From Megamonas sp. UBA1796 (GTDB lineage: Bacteria; Bacillota; Negativicutes; Selenomonadales; Selenomonadaceae): 9,683 nucleotides of DNA. This document shows, piece after piece, positions 1-6,453 of this stretch. A program made the position numbers and the translations under genes. The stretch is from the NCBI GenBank assembly GCA_002319795.1, contig DCFU01000010.1, positions 1 to 9,683 of the forward strand, given 5' to 3'. Each line of letters opens with the position of its first letter. Positions within the stretch are counted from its first letter, which is position 1. The notes under the pieces were generated by a model. It made no database searches. It saw nothing but the letters and a program-made list of their open reading frames with translations, and was not told where the DNA came from.

Positions 1-59
1 CAATCACACTTAAGGTTTCTTTCTTGCGAAGCCCGCCCTACTGTTCGCTGGCGACTTGT

Positions 60-91
60 ATTATATTATACTACTTTGTATCTCTTGTCAA
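60..91 (-). promoter_or_regulatory. Strong sigma-A type promoter firing out of the left edge
   Basis: On the minus strand a perfect -35 TTGACA (86-91) is followed by overlapping -10 candidates: TATAAT at 65-70 (15-base spacer), TAATAT at 63-68 (17) and TATAAT at 60-65 (20). An A-rich run just upstream (92-103 region) could act as an UP element. The transcript would begin near 53-58 and leave the window after a leader containing GCGAA/TTCGC complementary arms and no convincing start codon with a ribosome binding site. The downstream gene is not visible. A stable-RNA operon or a gene with a long leader are both possible. Confidence 0.7.
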
Positions 92-110
92 CTATTTTTT
101 TGAATTTATA

Positions 111-143
111 AGGCATCCGCAATAAAAAATGTAGCAGATGCCT
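111..143 (-). terminator. efp: Hairpin after efp, probable end of the seven-gene unit
   Basis: Arms 134-143 and 111-120 pair over 10 bases on the minus strand (AGGCATCTGC with GCGGATGCCT, one G-U) around a 13-base loop. It lies 15 bases past the efp stop codon and just before a new strong promoter, the place expected for a transcript end. There is no classical U-tract after the stem, since the T run lies inside the loop, so termination may be inefficient or the hairpin may be a 3'-end stabiliser. Confidence 0.5.
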
Positions 144-158
144 CATATTTATCATCAA

Positions 159-716
159 TCAAGCTCTTTCAATGTAATTTCCCGTACGTGTATCAATCCG
201 CAAAACATCGCCCTCATTGACAAAAAGAGGCACACGTACAACATAGCCTGTCTCAACCGTAGCCATTTTGGTCGCACCTGTAGCAGTGTTCCCCTTAACA
301 CTCGGCTCACATTCCGTAACCTTCAGATTAACCGAATTAGGCAAGCTTATCCCTATAATACGATCTTTAAAAGACTGCAGACTGACTTCCATATTTTCTT
401 GAAGATAATTCAGTGCATCCCCGAGCTGTTCCTTAGAAAGTTCCGTCTGTTCATAGCTTTCTGTATCCATAAATGTATACACGGCATCCGCTTCGTAAAG
501 GAACTGTATCGTATGTGTATCAAGATGTGCTGCCGGCATTTTTTCATTTGGGTTGAACGTACGCTCAACAACCGCACCCGTTTCGATATTTTTAATCTTG
601 GTCCTTACAAAGGCAGCCCCCTTGCCTGGTTTTACATGTTGAAAATCAACAATCTGCCATACTCCATTGTCAATTTCAATTGTGAGACCTGTACGAAAAT
701 CTGTACTCGAAATCAT
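159..716 (-). CDS. efp: Translation elongation factor P
   Basis: The 185-residue product has normal EF-P length and the three-domain EF-P pattern. The N-terminal KOW-like domain carries the loop KPGKGAA (residues 29-35), whose Lys32 is at the site that is post-translationally modified in many bacteria. The C-terminal region has the typical TGATK...VPLFVNEGDVLRIDTRTG stretch (about 146-181). EF-P binds ribosomes stalled on consecutive prolines and promotes peptide bond formation. The ATG has a GGAGGG site 9 bases upstream. The gene follows the Xaa-Pro aminopeptidase gene after 51 bases with no terminator between, so it is probably the last gene of that operon; the pair also adjoins in B. subtilis (yqhT-efp). 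The usual Pro after TGATK is Met here, a minor change. No EF-P modifying enzyme gene is in view. Confidence 0.97.
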   Translation of the reverse strand: MISSTDFRTGLTIEIDNGVWQIVDFQHVKPGKGAAFVRTKIKNIETGAVVERTFNPNEKMPAAHLDTHTIQFLYEADAVYTFMDTESYEQTELSKEQLGDALNYLQENMEVSLQSFKDRIIGISLPNSVNLKVTECEPSVKGNTATGATKMATVETGYVVRVPLFVNEGDVLRIDTRTGNYIERA

Positions 717-767
717 TAAATTACGCCCTCCATTGATTAATCCTAGCGGATTCTCTCTTTTTAATTG

Positions 768-1841
768 TTATAAAATTTCTATTAACTTTTTACTGCTGCA
801 TGTCAGCGGCAGACCGCCCGTCTCAGTAACCAAAACAGTATCTTCAATACGCAGACCGCCCCAGCCAGGCAAATAAACTCCCGGCTCTACTGTAATAAGT
901 GTATCCGTTTTCAGATGCTCACATGTACTGGATGGTGAAAGACGCGGTTCCTCATGAATCTCAAGGCCAAGACTGTGTCCCAGCCCATGTCCGAAGCAAT
1001 CGCCATATCCCGCGCTCGTAAGATAATCCCTTACAAGCCGGTCAACAGAGCGTCCTGAAACACCTGGCTTCACTGCACGAACACCCATGAGCTGCGCCTT
1101 GCACACTATATCATACAATTCCCTTTGACGTCCATCCGCATGTCCAACACAAATGGTACGCGTAATATCCGAATGATAGCCCTTATAAACAGCACCATAG
1201 TCCATTGTAACAAATTCTCCCGAAACAATCAACTTTTCTGTAGCCGTTCCATGCGGCAAACTGCCGCGAATGCCCGAAGCCACAATGGTCGTAAACGCAG
1301 GACGCTCAGAACCCAGTTCCCGCATCACTCGCTCAAGGCGCGCAGCAACAGCATTTTCAGATACTCCTGGGCGAATGAATTTCACAATATCCTCAAACGC
1401 CTTATCACTAATTTCTACCGCTTTTTTTACGTAATCAATTTCTTCCTTGTCTTTTACTTCACGAAGCACATCCAAACTTAATGCCGTATTAAAAGAAACA
1501 CTCGTTAATAATTTTGTCAATGCCGCATAATCATCATACAGAAGCGCATTCCCTTCAAAACCTATACATCTCCAGCCAGCTTCTTTTATACACATGGCTG
1601 CTTTTTTGAGCAGACCTTCCTTTTGTTGTACAATTTCAAAAAGCGGCGCCTGCTTCGCAGCTTGTTCTGTATACCGAAAATCCGTAACCAAAAATGCAGC
1701 ATCCTGCGAAATCAATAAAAGCGTATCATCTCCAGTAAACCCGCTAAAATAATGCAGATTCACCAATTTATTGATTACAACAGCATCCAGATTCTTATCA
1801 CGCAGAAATTGTCTAAGGCGGATTAAGCGTTCTTCTTTCAT
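768..1841 (-). CDS. pepP: M24 metallopeptidase, Xaa-Pro aminopeptidase (aminopeptidase P family)
   Basis: The 357-residue protein has the two-domain aminopeptidase P layout: an N-terminal creatinase-like domain (about 1-125) and a C-terminal pita-bread catalytic domain. All five dimetal ligands are visible: Asp214 (MDYGA), Asp225 (HSDITRT), His289 (GHGLGHS), Glu319 (VEPG) and Glu333 (RIEDT), with His197 as the expected extra catalytic histidine. The enzyme removes an N-terminal residue preceding proline and is probably cytosolic, as no signal peptide is seen. Its ATG overlaps the aroQ stop as ATGA, implying translational coupling, and GGAGG lies 7 bases upstream. It corresponds in size and position to B. 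subtilis YqhT. The exact choice between Xaa-Pro aminopeptidase and Xaa-Pro dipeptidase cannot be made from sequence alone, but the short length favours the YqhT type. Confidence 0.93.
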   Translation of the reverse strand: MKEERLIRLRQFLRDKNLDAVVINKLVNLHYFSGFTGDDTLLLISQDAAFLVTDFRYTEQAAKQAPLFEIVQQKEGLLKKAAMCIKEAGWRCIGFEGNALLYDDYAALTKLLTSVSFNTALSLDVLREVKDKEEIDYVKKAVEISDKAFEDIVKFIRPGVSENAVAARLERVMRELGSERPAFTTIVASGIRGSLPHGTATEKLIVSGEFVTMDYGAVYKGYHSDITRTICVGHADGRQRELYDIVCKAQLMGVRAVKPGVSGRSVDRLVRDYLTSAGYGDCFGHGLGHSLGLEIHEEPRLSPSSTCEHLKTDTLITVEPGVYLPGWGGLRIEDTVLVTETGGLPLTCSSKKLIEIL

Positions 1842-2290
1842 GCCTTCTCCTCCCGTCTAAGTCTGCATATTACAATCTCCATAGCTGCCATATAGCTGTC
1901 TACACCAAAACCGCAAATCTGCCCCAGCACCACAGGCGCAATGACCGACTGATGACGAAATTTTTCACGTGTATGGATATTGGATAAATGCACCTCAATA
2001 ACGGGTACCGTTATAGCAGCAATAGCATCACGGATGGCTATACTATAATGCGTGTATGCCGCTGCATTAAGAATAATGAACGCATATCCATTGGCTGATG
2101 CCTGTTGTATTACGTCAATAAGTTTTCCCTCATAGTTTGACTGCAAAAAATCAGCCTGTAATCCGGCTTCCCTGGCACGAACATCAAGCATCCTGTTAAT
2201 ATCTTCAAGCGTTGTATGCCCATAAATCTCCGGTTCCCGTGTACCAAGCAAATTCAAATTAGGTCCATGCAGCACCAATATCTTATCCAA
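1838..2290 (-). CDS. aroQ: Type II 3-dehydroquinate dehydratase
   Basis: The 150-residue product is a full-length type II dehydroquinase, which converts 3-dehydroquinate to 3-dehydroshikimate in the shikimate pathway and normally forms a cytosolic dodecamer. Visible motifs are LHGPNLNLLGTREPEIYG (7-24, Arg18 and catalytic Tyr23), NAAAYTHYS (75-83, Asn75 and His81) and EVHLSNIHTREKFRH (99-113, catalytic His101 and substrate-binding Arg112). The usual NPxA after the strand is NAAA here, but the substrate-binding Asn is kept. The start is TTG, with AGAAGGG 10 bases upstream. An ATG just before it is in another frame and stops after five codons. It starts 21 bases after the acylphosphatase stop and overlaps the next gene by four bases, so it lies inside the operon. 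Its presence beside TrhP/TrmR genes is discussed as a finding. Confidence 0.95.
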   Translation of the reverse strand: MDKILVLHGPNLNLLGTREPEIYGHTTLEDINRMLDVRAREAGLQADFLQSNYEGKLIDVIQQASANGYAFIILNAAAYTHYSIAIRDAIAAITVPVIEVHLSNIHTREKFRHQSVIAPVVLGQICGFGVDSYMAAMEIVICRLRREEKA

Positions 2291-2311
2291 GAAATCGCAT
2301 CCCTTCTAAAA

Positions 2312-2596
2312 TCAATAAGAAATATCAAATCTTTTCTCGCCAATTACCGTTTCTCTTCCCTGCAATTGGATATCTTTTACCTTAATGAAATAGTTCCCCT
2401 TCCTGATGCGCTGTTCCAAAGCATTTATTTTGTCCTGTCGCCCTTGGATTTCCATCGTAACAGTCCCATCATCCATGTTGCGCACCCAACCTGTGAGTCC
2501 AAGCTCAATCGCATTTTGCTGCACAAAAAAACGAAAGCCTACACCCTGTACACGTCCTTTAGCCTTGCCAAAACATCTGATTAATTCTCCCTCCAT
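2312..2596 (-). CDS. acyP: Acylphosphatase
   Basis: A small 94-residue protein with the acylphosphatase signature GRVQGVGFRFFVQQNA (14-29). Arg22 is the phosphate-binding residue, and GWVRNMDDGTV (36-46) supplies the catalytic Asn40. It hydrolyses acyl phosphates such as 1,3-bisphosphoglycerate or carbamoyl phosphate; the physiological substrate in bacteria is unclear. I chose the ATG at 2594-2596 because AAGGGGAG sits 6 bases upstream and the resulting length matches the family. Upstream in-frame ATGs (2626, 2623) would add ten poorly matching residues and overlap the U32 gene. With this start it lies 16 bases behind the U32 stop and 21 before aroQ, so co-transcription is expected. Confidence 0.93.
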   Translation of the reverse strand: MEGELIRCFGKAKGRVQGVGFRFFVQQNAIELGLTGWVRNMDDGTVTMEIQGRQDKINALEQRIRKGNYFIKVKDIQLQGRETVIGEKRFDISY

Positions 2597-2612
2597 ACAA
2601 ATCTCCCCTTCA

Positions 2613-3836
2613 TTATTCTGCATCACGGCGCAGTATAGAATAGACCTCTACCGAATGTATCATACGAATCTTGAGCATTTGTTGTGCATGCGGTGCTACG
2701 TCAATTGCATTTCCATCTTCATCCTGCATTTCTGCTATTGTCTGGCGGAAAGATCGTTGCTGCGGTTGAAATACCTCTATCTCCTGACCCTTCTTTATGT
2801 TGTTCCGTTGCTCTATTATCGCAAAACCCGTATTGGCATCATAGCTTAGGACAAGCCCTACGAAATCAGATGTCTGGAGATAAGATGAATTGCCATAAAT
2901 CTGCTCCTCACCTGTCGGCCTTTGAAAGTAAAATCCTGTAGTATAAGCCCGATGTGAAACCTTTTCAAGTTCATCCAGCCATTCCTTATGAATCACAAAT
3001 CTCTCTGGGTCATCAAAGTAGCTGTCAATAGCCAATCGATATGCCTTAACTACACTTGCTACATAGTGGACACTCTTCATGCGGCCTTCAATCTTAAGAC
3101 TGTCAATGCCACTTTTTATTACTTCCTCAATATGCGGAAGTAAGCACATATCTTTGGAATTAAAGATATACGTACCTCGCTCGTCTTCTTCTACAGGGAA
3201 ATATTGTCCTGGCCTCTTCTCCTCGACAAGGCTATATTTCCATCGGCAGGGCTGTGCACATCCGCCACGGTTCGCATCGCGCCCAGTAAAATAATTACTC
3301 ATAAGGCATCTCCCGGAATAAGAAATACACATAGCACCATGGACAAACATCTCCAGCTCTACTTTGGATTTCATACGTATTTCGCCAATTTCTTCCAAAG
3401 ACATCTCTCTGGCGAGAACTACACGCTTTGCGCCCAATTTAGTCCACGCCTGAACAGCACGCCAATTCGTAGTATTTGCCTGCGTACTTACATGGATATC
3501 CAGCTCCGGCACCAATTCCCTTGCCATCATAAATACTCCCAGATCCGAAACAAGGATAGCATCTGTGCCAATAGACGCAAGATATTGCAAATACTCTGGC
3601 AGTTTTTCGATATCTGCGTTATGTGGAAATATATTCACCGTCACATAAACTTTTTTACCAAGCCCATGTGCAAATTCTATACTCTCACGCAGCTCCTCGC
3701 GGCTGAAATTCCCGCCATAGGCGCGAAGCCCAAATGCCTTCCCCCCAAGATATACAGCATCCGCCCCATAAAGCAGCGCCATCTTCATCTTTTCCATATT
3801 CCCTGCTGGAGCCAAAAGCTCAGGCTTGTTTATCAT
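2613..3836 (-). CDS. trhP: Peptidase U32 family protein, TrhP-like tRNA 5-hydroxyuridine synthesis protein
   Basis: The 407-residue product has an N-terminal U32 barrel domain (LLAPAGN at 7-13, GADAVYLGG at 24-32) and the U32 signature E-MFVHGAMCISYSGRC-LS (162-180). Cysteines at 170, 177, 193, 197 and 231 include likely iron-sulfur ligands. A C-terminal beta-barrel-like domain follows from about 305. Although named peptidases, U32 proteins of this branch (E. coli YegQ/TrhP, B. subtilis YrrN/YrrO) act in prephenate-dependent hydroxylation of wobble uridine 34 in tRNA. The ATG has GGAGG 7 bases upstream, and the gene overlaps the end of the methyltransferase gene by 17 bases. B. subtilis has two adjacent paralogues here; this window has one, of YrrO-like size. 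The paralogue RlhA (23S rRNA hydroxylation) is an alternative, but the TrmR neighbour favours TrhP. Confidence 0.88.
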   Translation of the reverse strand: MINKPELLAPAGNMEKMKMALLYGADAVYLGGKAFGLRAYGGNFSREELRESIEFAHGLGKKVYVTVNIFPHNADIEKLPEYLQYLASIGTDAILVSDLGVFMMARELVPELDIHVSTQANTTNWRAVQAWTKLGAKRVVLAREMSLEEIGEIRMKSKVELEMFVHGAMCISYSGRCLMSNYFTGRDANRGGCAQPCRWKYSLVEEKRPGQYFPVEEDERGTYIFNSKDMCLLPHIEEVIKSGIDSLKIEGRMKSVHYVASVVKAYRLAIDSYFDDPERFVIHKEWLDELEKVSHRAYTTGFYFQRPTGEEQIYGNSSYLQTSDFVGLVLSYDANTGFAIIEQRNNIKKGQEIEVFQPQQRSFRQTIAEMQDEDGNAIDVAPHAQQMLKIRMIHSVEVYSILRRDAE

Positions 3837-4425
3837 GCTCTATCCTCCGTGAAACTGCCAGTCCATCACCGTTTTCATATATATCAGTCACAAATCCCGG
3901 CATATGGCCGACAAGTTCTATATATTCTCTCAATCTTTTTACAATAGTTCTATAACGCCTTGGCGGCTTACCATCTCCCAGGACATAACCACGGAACAGC
4001 ACATTATCCGCCAACACCACGGCGTTGTTCGACAAAAGCGGCAATATCTTATGAAAGTAATCCACATACTGCCCCTTGGCCGCATCGATGAACACAAAAT
4101 CAAAAGATCCCGCTAGTTTACATAGCTCCTCCCCAGCATTGCCAATCCGGATATCTATACATTGTGCATAAGCAGATCGCTGAAGGTAGCTTTCAGCGAT
4201 CTGTGCACGTGCCTCGTCGAGTTCAAATGTCGTTATATGTACATTGGCTGCCGCGTTCATAGCAATAAGCAGTGTCGAATAACCTATCGCCGTACCTATT
4301 TCCAAAACATGATGTGGACGGCATTCACGCACTACGTGTAAAAACATTTCTCTCCCACGTACATTAATAATAGGGATATGCTGCTGCACAGCATAATCTT
4401 CCATCTCCTGCAATAACTGCTCCAT
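3820..4425 (-). CDS. trmR: SAM-dependent O-methyltransferase, TrmR-like (tRNA 5-hydroxyuridine methyltransferase)
   Basis: A 201-residue class I methyltransferase of the COG4122 caffeoyl-CoA O-methyltransferase-like family. The SAM-binding motif I is VLEIGTAIGYS (40-50). FDFVFIDAAKGQY (108-120, Asp114) and ADNVLFRG (139-146, Asp140/Asn141) supply the divalent metal ligands typical of this family. B. subtilis YrrM, at the same place between mltG and the U32 genes, was shown to be TrmR, which methylates 5-hydroxyuridine at tRNA position 34 to 5-methoxyuridine. I assign the role from family and context. Its ATG shares one base with the mltG stop (TGATG) and its end overlaps the U32 gene by 17 bases, indicating coupled translation. 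It is about 15 residues shorter than the Bacillus protein as I recall it, but all motifs are intact. Confidence 0.85.
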   Translation of the reverse strand: MEQLLQEMEDYAVQQHIPIINVRGREMFLHVVRECRPHHVLEIGTAIGYSTLLIAMNAAANVHITTFELDEARAQIAESYLQRSAYAQCIDIRIGNAGEELCKLAGSFDFVFIDAAKGQYVDYFHKILPLLSNNAVVLADNVLFRGYVLGDGKPPRRYRTIVKRLREYIELVGHMPGFVTDIYENGDGLAVSRRIEHDKQA

Positions 4426-5468
4426 CAGCGCACCTGCTCCACCATCGCAAGATGTTCATCATAGTTCTGAGAATAATGATTTTTGCCTTCACGATCCGCT
4501 ACAAAATAAAGATAATCCGTATCTGCGGGATAAAGCACCGCCTTGATGGACGCTATTCCCGGATTTGCAATTGGTCCAGGTGGCAATCCTGTATGCTGAT
4601 AGGTATTATAAGGCGATTCCATTTTCGTATCTGCAATAGATACATCCTCTTTCGGCGTATCAAGTAAATACTGGATGGTCGTGTCCGATTGCAGAGGCAT
4701 ACCAATGCGCAGGCGCTTTAAGAAAACCTGTGCTATGACCGGCCGGTCTTCCTCAAAACGTGCCTCCTTTTCTACTAAAGAAGCAAGCGTTATAAGGTCA
4801 TGTATAGAAAGCCCCTCATCAGCCGCCTGCTGGCGAAGTTCAGGTGTAAGCTTTTGGTCGAATTCGTCTGCCATAAGCTGCAAAACATCCCCTGCAGACA
4901 CGTCACTGCGAACTTCATAAGTATCTGGAAATAGAAAGCCTTCGGCACGATATTTAGCACGTGAATCTTCTGTCATGTATCCATACGGCGCAAAGTCCTT
5001 TGCGGCACGTTGAAATTCAGCTTGTCCTGCTATGCCTTTTTCTGCCAAATAGGCAGCAATTTCGTCCACATTATATCCTTCAGGTATGGTAAACCGTACT
5101 ACAAGGGAAGACCCCTTAACCAGCATATCCAATACTTCTTTTGCAGCCATATGTTGATGAAACGCATAATTTCCTGTTTTAAATTTATTCTCTAAACCAT
5201 TTAGTTTTGCAATCAGCCAAAATCTATATTTACCGTCAATAACGCCTTTTTCCTGCAGAACTTCTCCGATTTCCCCTGCCGTCATACCCGGCTTTATTTG
5301 AACATATAGCAGACTCTCTGTGCTATAGGATGCCATATTTACGTTTGTCTCCCTGCTTCCCATGCAACCATATAAAAAAACAAAAATCACAAGCAACAGT
5401 AAGCTTCCCAACTCAATACGCCGAGAGGCAGGCAGCTCGTGAAGAACCTTTTTCCAGTCAATCAACAA
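4425..5468 (-). CDS. mltG: Endolytic murein transglycosylase MltG (YceG-like)
   Basis: The product is a membrane-anchored YceG/MltG enzyme that cleaves nascent peptidoglycan glycan strands and is thought to set their length. With the start used here it has 347 residues: a short basic cytoplasmic tail, one transmembrane helix (about 21-34), a LysM-like subdomain, then the catalytic domain. The catalytic domain carries EGFLFPDTY (177-185), LASLVEKEA (catalytic Glu233), MPLQSDTTIQY (257-267) and SPYNTY...GLPPGPIANPG (285-304). I chose the TTG at 5466-5468 because AAGGAG (5476-5481) lies 7 bases upstream. The longer ATG at 5501 has no ribosome binding site and falls at or before the predicted transcription start. 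It is the first gene of the seven-gene operon and ends by sharing a base with trmR. Confidence 0.94.
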   Translation of the reverse strand: MLIDWKKVLHELPASRRIELGSLLLLVIFVFLYGCMGSRETNVNMASYSTESLLYVQIKPGMTAGEIGEVLQEKGVIDGKYRFWLIAKLNGLENKFKTGNYAFHQHMAAKEVLDMLVKGSSLVVRFTIPEGYNVDEIAAYLAEKGIAGQAEFQRAAKDFAPYGYMTEDSRAKYRAEGFLFPDTYEVRSDVSAGDVLQLMADEFDQKLTPELRQQAADEGLSIHDLITLASLVEKEARFEEDRPVIAQVFLKRLRIGMPLQSDTTIQYLLDTPKEDVSIADTKMESPYNTYQHTGLPPGPIANPGIASIKAVLYPADTDYLYFVADREGKNHYSQNYDEHLAMVEQVR

Positions 5469-5503
5469 ATAACATCTCCTTAAGCATCGTAAACACTTCA
5501 TTT

Positions 5504-5532
5504 ATTATACGCAAAACAAAACGAAATTACAA
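5504..5532 (-). promoter_or_regulatory. mltG: Promoter of the mltG-efp operon
   Basis: The minus strand has -35 TTGTAA (5527-5532), a 17-base spacer and a perfect -10 TATAAT (5504-5509). Transcription would start near 5497, giving about 29 bases of leader before the TTG start of mltG. It begins immediately behind the T-run of the DUF1292 terminator, so the operon is insulated from upstream transcription. I see no other good promoter between here and efp. Confidence 0.72.
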
Positions 5533-5533
5533 C

Positions 5534-5562
5534 AAAAAAAGGCCGCTGTATCTTCCAGCGGC
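5534..5562 (-). terminator. Rho-independent terminator after the DUF1292 gene
   Basis: On the minus strand GCCGCTG (5556-5562) and CAGCGGC (5542-5548) form a perfect 7-base-pair GC-rich stem around a 7-base loop. This is followed by C and seven T (5534-5540). It lies 43 bases past the DUF1292 stop codon. Confidence 0.93.
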
Positions 5563-5605
5563 AGTTGAGTCATCATAACTATATTTAGTTGAACACTCGA
5601 TTCTT

Positions 5606-5959
5606 TTATTCCTTAGCTTCTTCTTCATCCATAAGAGCATCGTATGCTTTTTGGACCTCATCGAACTCTTCATCCGTAGGTTCTACATATTCTTCATCGC
5701 CATTTTCATCCTTAACGATCTTTGCAATGATAACATCTTCATCACTTTCCTCGCATCCGCACCCACAGCCACAGCCATGATCATGCTCATGCTCTTCATG
5801 TTCTTCCTCTTCTTCACCATGGATACCTACAAGCAGAGCAAACTTTTCCTCACCAACAGGAATAATCATTTCCTCACGATAATAATACTCATTGCCTTCC
5901 TCATCTGTCATGACAATGACCATGTCTTCCCCTTCATCCACAACCTTTTTATCTGTCAC
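5606..5959 (-). CDS. yrzB: DUF1292 family acidic protein with a His/Cys-rich insert
   Basis: A 117-residue, very acidic protein of the DUF1292 family (B. subtilis YrzB), whose function is not known. The first 48 residues (DMVIVMTDEEGNEYYY...GEEKFALLVGI) and the stretch from 73 (EDVIIAKIVKDENGDEEYVEPTDEEFDEV) match the family core. Between them lies an insert with His54, His57, His59, His61 and then Cys63, Cys65, Cys67, Cys69 alternating with Gly, a plausible metal-binding patch. The start is GTG, with AGGTGA 5 bases upstream; no in-frame ATG with a site is better. The position downstream of ruvX and before mltG is the usual Firmicutes order. It has its own promoter as well as likely read-through from ruvX, and a strong terminator follows. 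Confidence 0.92.
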   Translation of the reverse strand: MTDKKVVDEGEDMVIVMTDEEGNEYYYREEMIIPVGEEKFALLVGIHGEEEEEHEEHEHDHGCGCGCGCEESDEDVIIAKIVKDENGDEEYVEPTDEEFDEVQKAYDALMDEEEAKE

Positions 5960-5999
5960 TTAACTCACCTCTTCCTCAAAATTTTAAAACTCTATTTGC

Positions 6000-6029
6000 A
6001 TTGTAGCTTATAATAAAGAGGCTTGTCAA
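6000..6029 (-). promoter_or_regulatory. Promoter of the DUF1292 gene
   Basis: A perfect -35 TTGACA (6024-6029) lies directly behind the ruvX stop codon. An 18-base spacer and -10 TACAAT (6000-6005) follow on the minus strand. Predicted start near 5993 leaves a leader of about 34 bases before the GTG start. With the terminator at 5534-5562 this would give a short transcript carrying only the DUF1292 gene, in addition to read-through from ireB-ruvX. Confidence 0.65.
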
Positions 6030-6443
6030 CTAGCGTCTGCTATCGAGATACCCTTGTAAAATAAACACTGCCGCCATTTTATCAATGACTTTTTTTCTTT
6101 TAGCACGACTCACATCCGCTGCAATGAGTGACCTTGCAGCCGCTACTGTAGACAGACGCTCATCCCAAAAAACAATCTTGCTTCCATGTATTACAGCCTG
6201 TAATTCAGTCGCAAAGCTACGAACGATTTCGCACCTTTCTCCTTCAGTACCGTCCATATTCTTTGGCAATCCAATAACCAGAATATCTGTTTTATATTCC
6301 TGCATAAGTTCTAGCAACCGGTCAAAATCTTTTTCCAAGGATTTCCTTCGTATTGTTTCCACCCCTTGTGCCGTAAGCATAAGCGCATCGCTTGCCGCCA
6401 CCCCGATTGTACGGTCACCTACATCTAAAGCTAATATCTGCAT
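6030..6443 (-). CDS. ruvX: RuvX/YqgF family nuclease (putative Holliday junction resolvase)
   Basis: The 137-residue product is a complete RNase H-fold YqgF/RuvX protein. Motifs are LALDVGDRTIGVAASD (4-19, Asp7), VIGLPKNMDGTEG (57-69), FWDERLSTVAA (92-102, Glu95) and KVIDKMAAVFILQGYLD (118-134, Asp121), so the acidic active-site set is intact. The family has been linked to Holliday junction resolution and, in E. coli, to 16S rRNA 5'-end maturation. Which role applies here cannot be told. The ATG has GGAGG 5 bases upstream, overlapping the end region of ireB, which ends 10 bases before; the two genes are surely co-transcribed. This ireB-ruvX-DUF1292 order is conserved in many Firmicutes. Confidence 0.95.
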   Translation of the reverse strand: MQILALDVGDRTIGVAASDALMLTAQGVETIRRKSLEKDFDRLLELMQEYKTDILVIGLPKNMDGTEGERCEIVRSFATELQAVIHGSKIVFWDERLSTVAAARSLIAADVSRAKRKKVIDKMAAVFILQGYLDSRR

Positions 6444-6453
6444 ACTGCCTCCT

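Noticed and set aside
1..60. Left-end GC-rich segment considered as part of a tRNA gene
   Set aside because: No cloverleaf arms or T-loop sequence could be arranged in the visible bases on either strand.
138..719. Plus-strand open frame almost exactly opposite efp
   Set aside because: It mirrors the efp gene, has no ribosome binding site, and its product has no recognisable domain.
2043..2075. NAAA in place of the usual NPxA in AroQ, considered as a sign of a broken enzyme
   Set aside because: The substrate-binding Asn, both histidines, Tyr23 and the arginines are all present and the length is normal.
2283..2300. Five-codon ATG frame (MRFLG then stop) overlapping the aroQ TTG start, considered as an attenuating leader peptide
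   Set aside because: The ATG directly abuts the ribosome binding site with no spacing, so it is unlikely to be translated.
3204..3947. Long plus-strand open frame (247 codons) opposite the U32 and methyltransferase genes
   Set aside because: It lies antisense to two well-recognised genes, has no ribosome binding site or family motifs, and its composition is what the complement of real coding sequence gives.
5361..5372. Lipobox-like LYGC at residues 32-35 of MltG, considered as a lipoprotein signal
   Set aside because: Tyr at the -2 position and the family's usual single transmembrane anchor make a lipoprotein unlikely.
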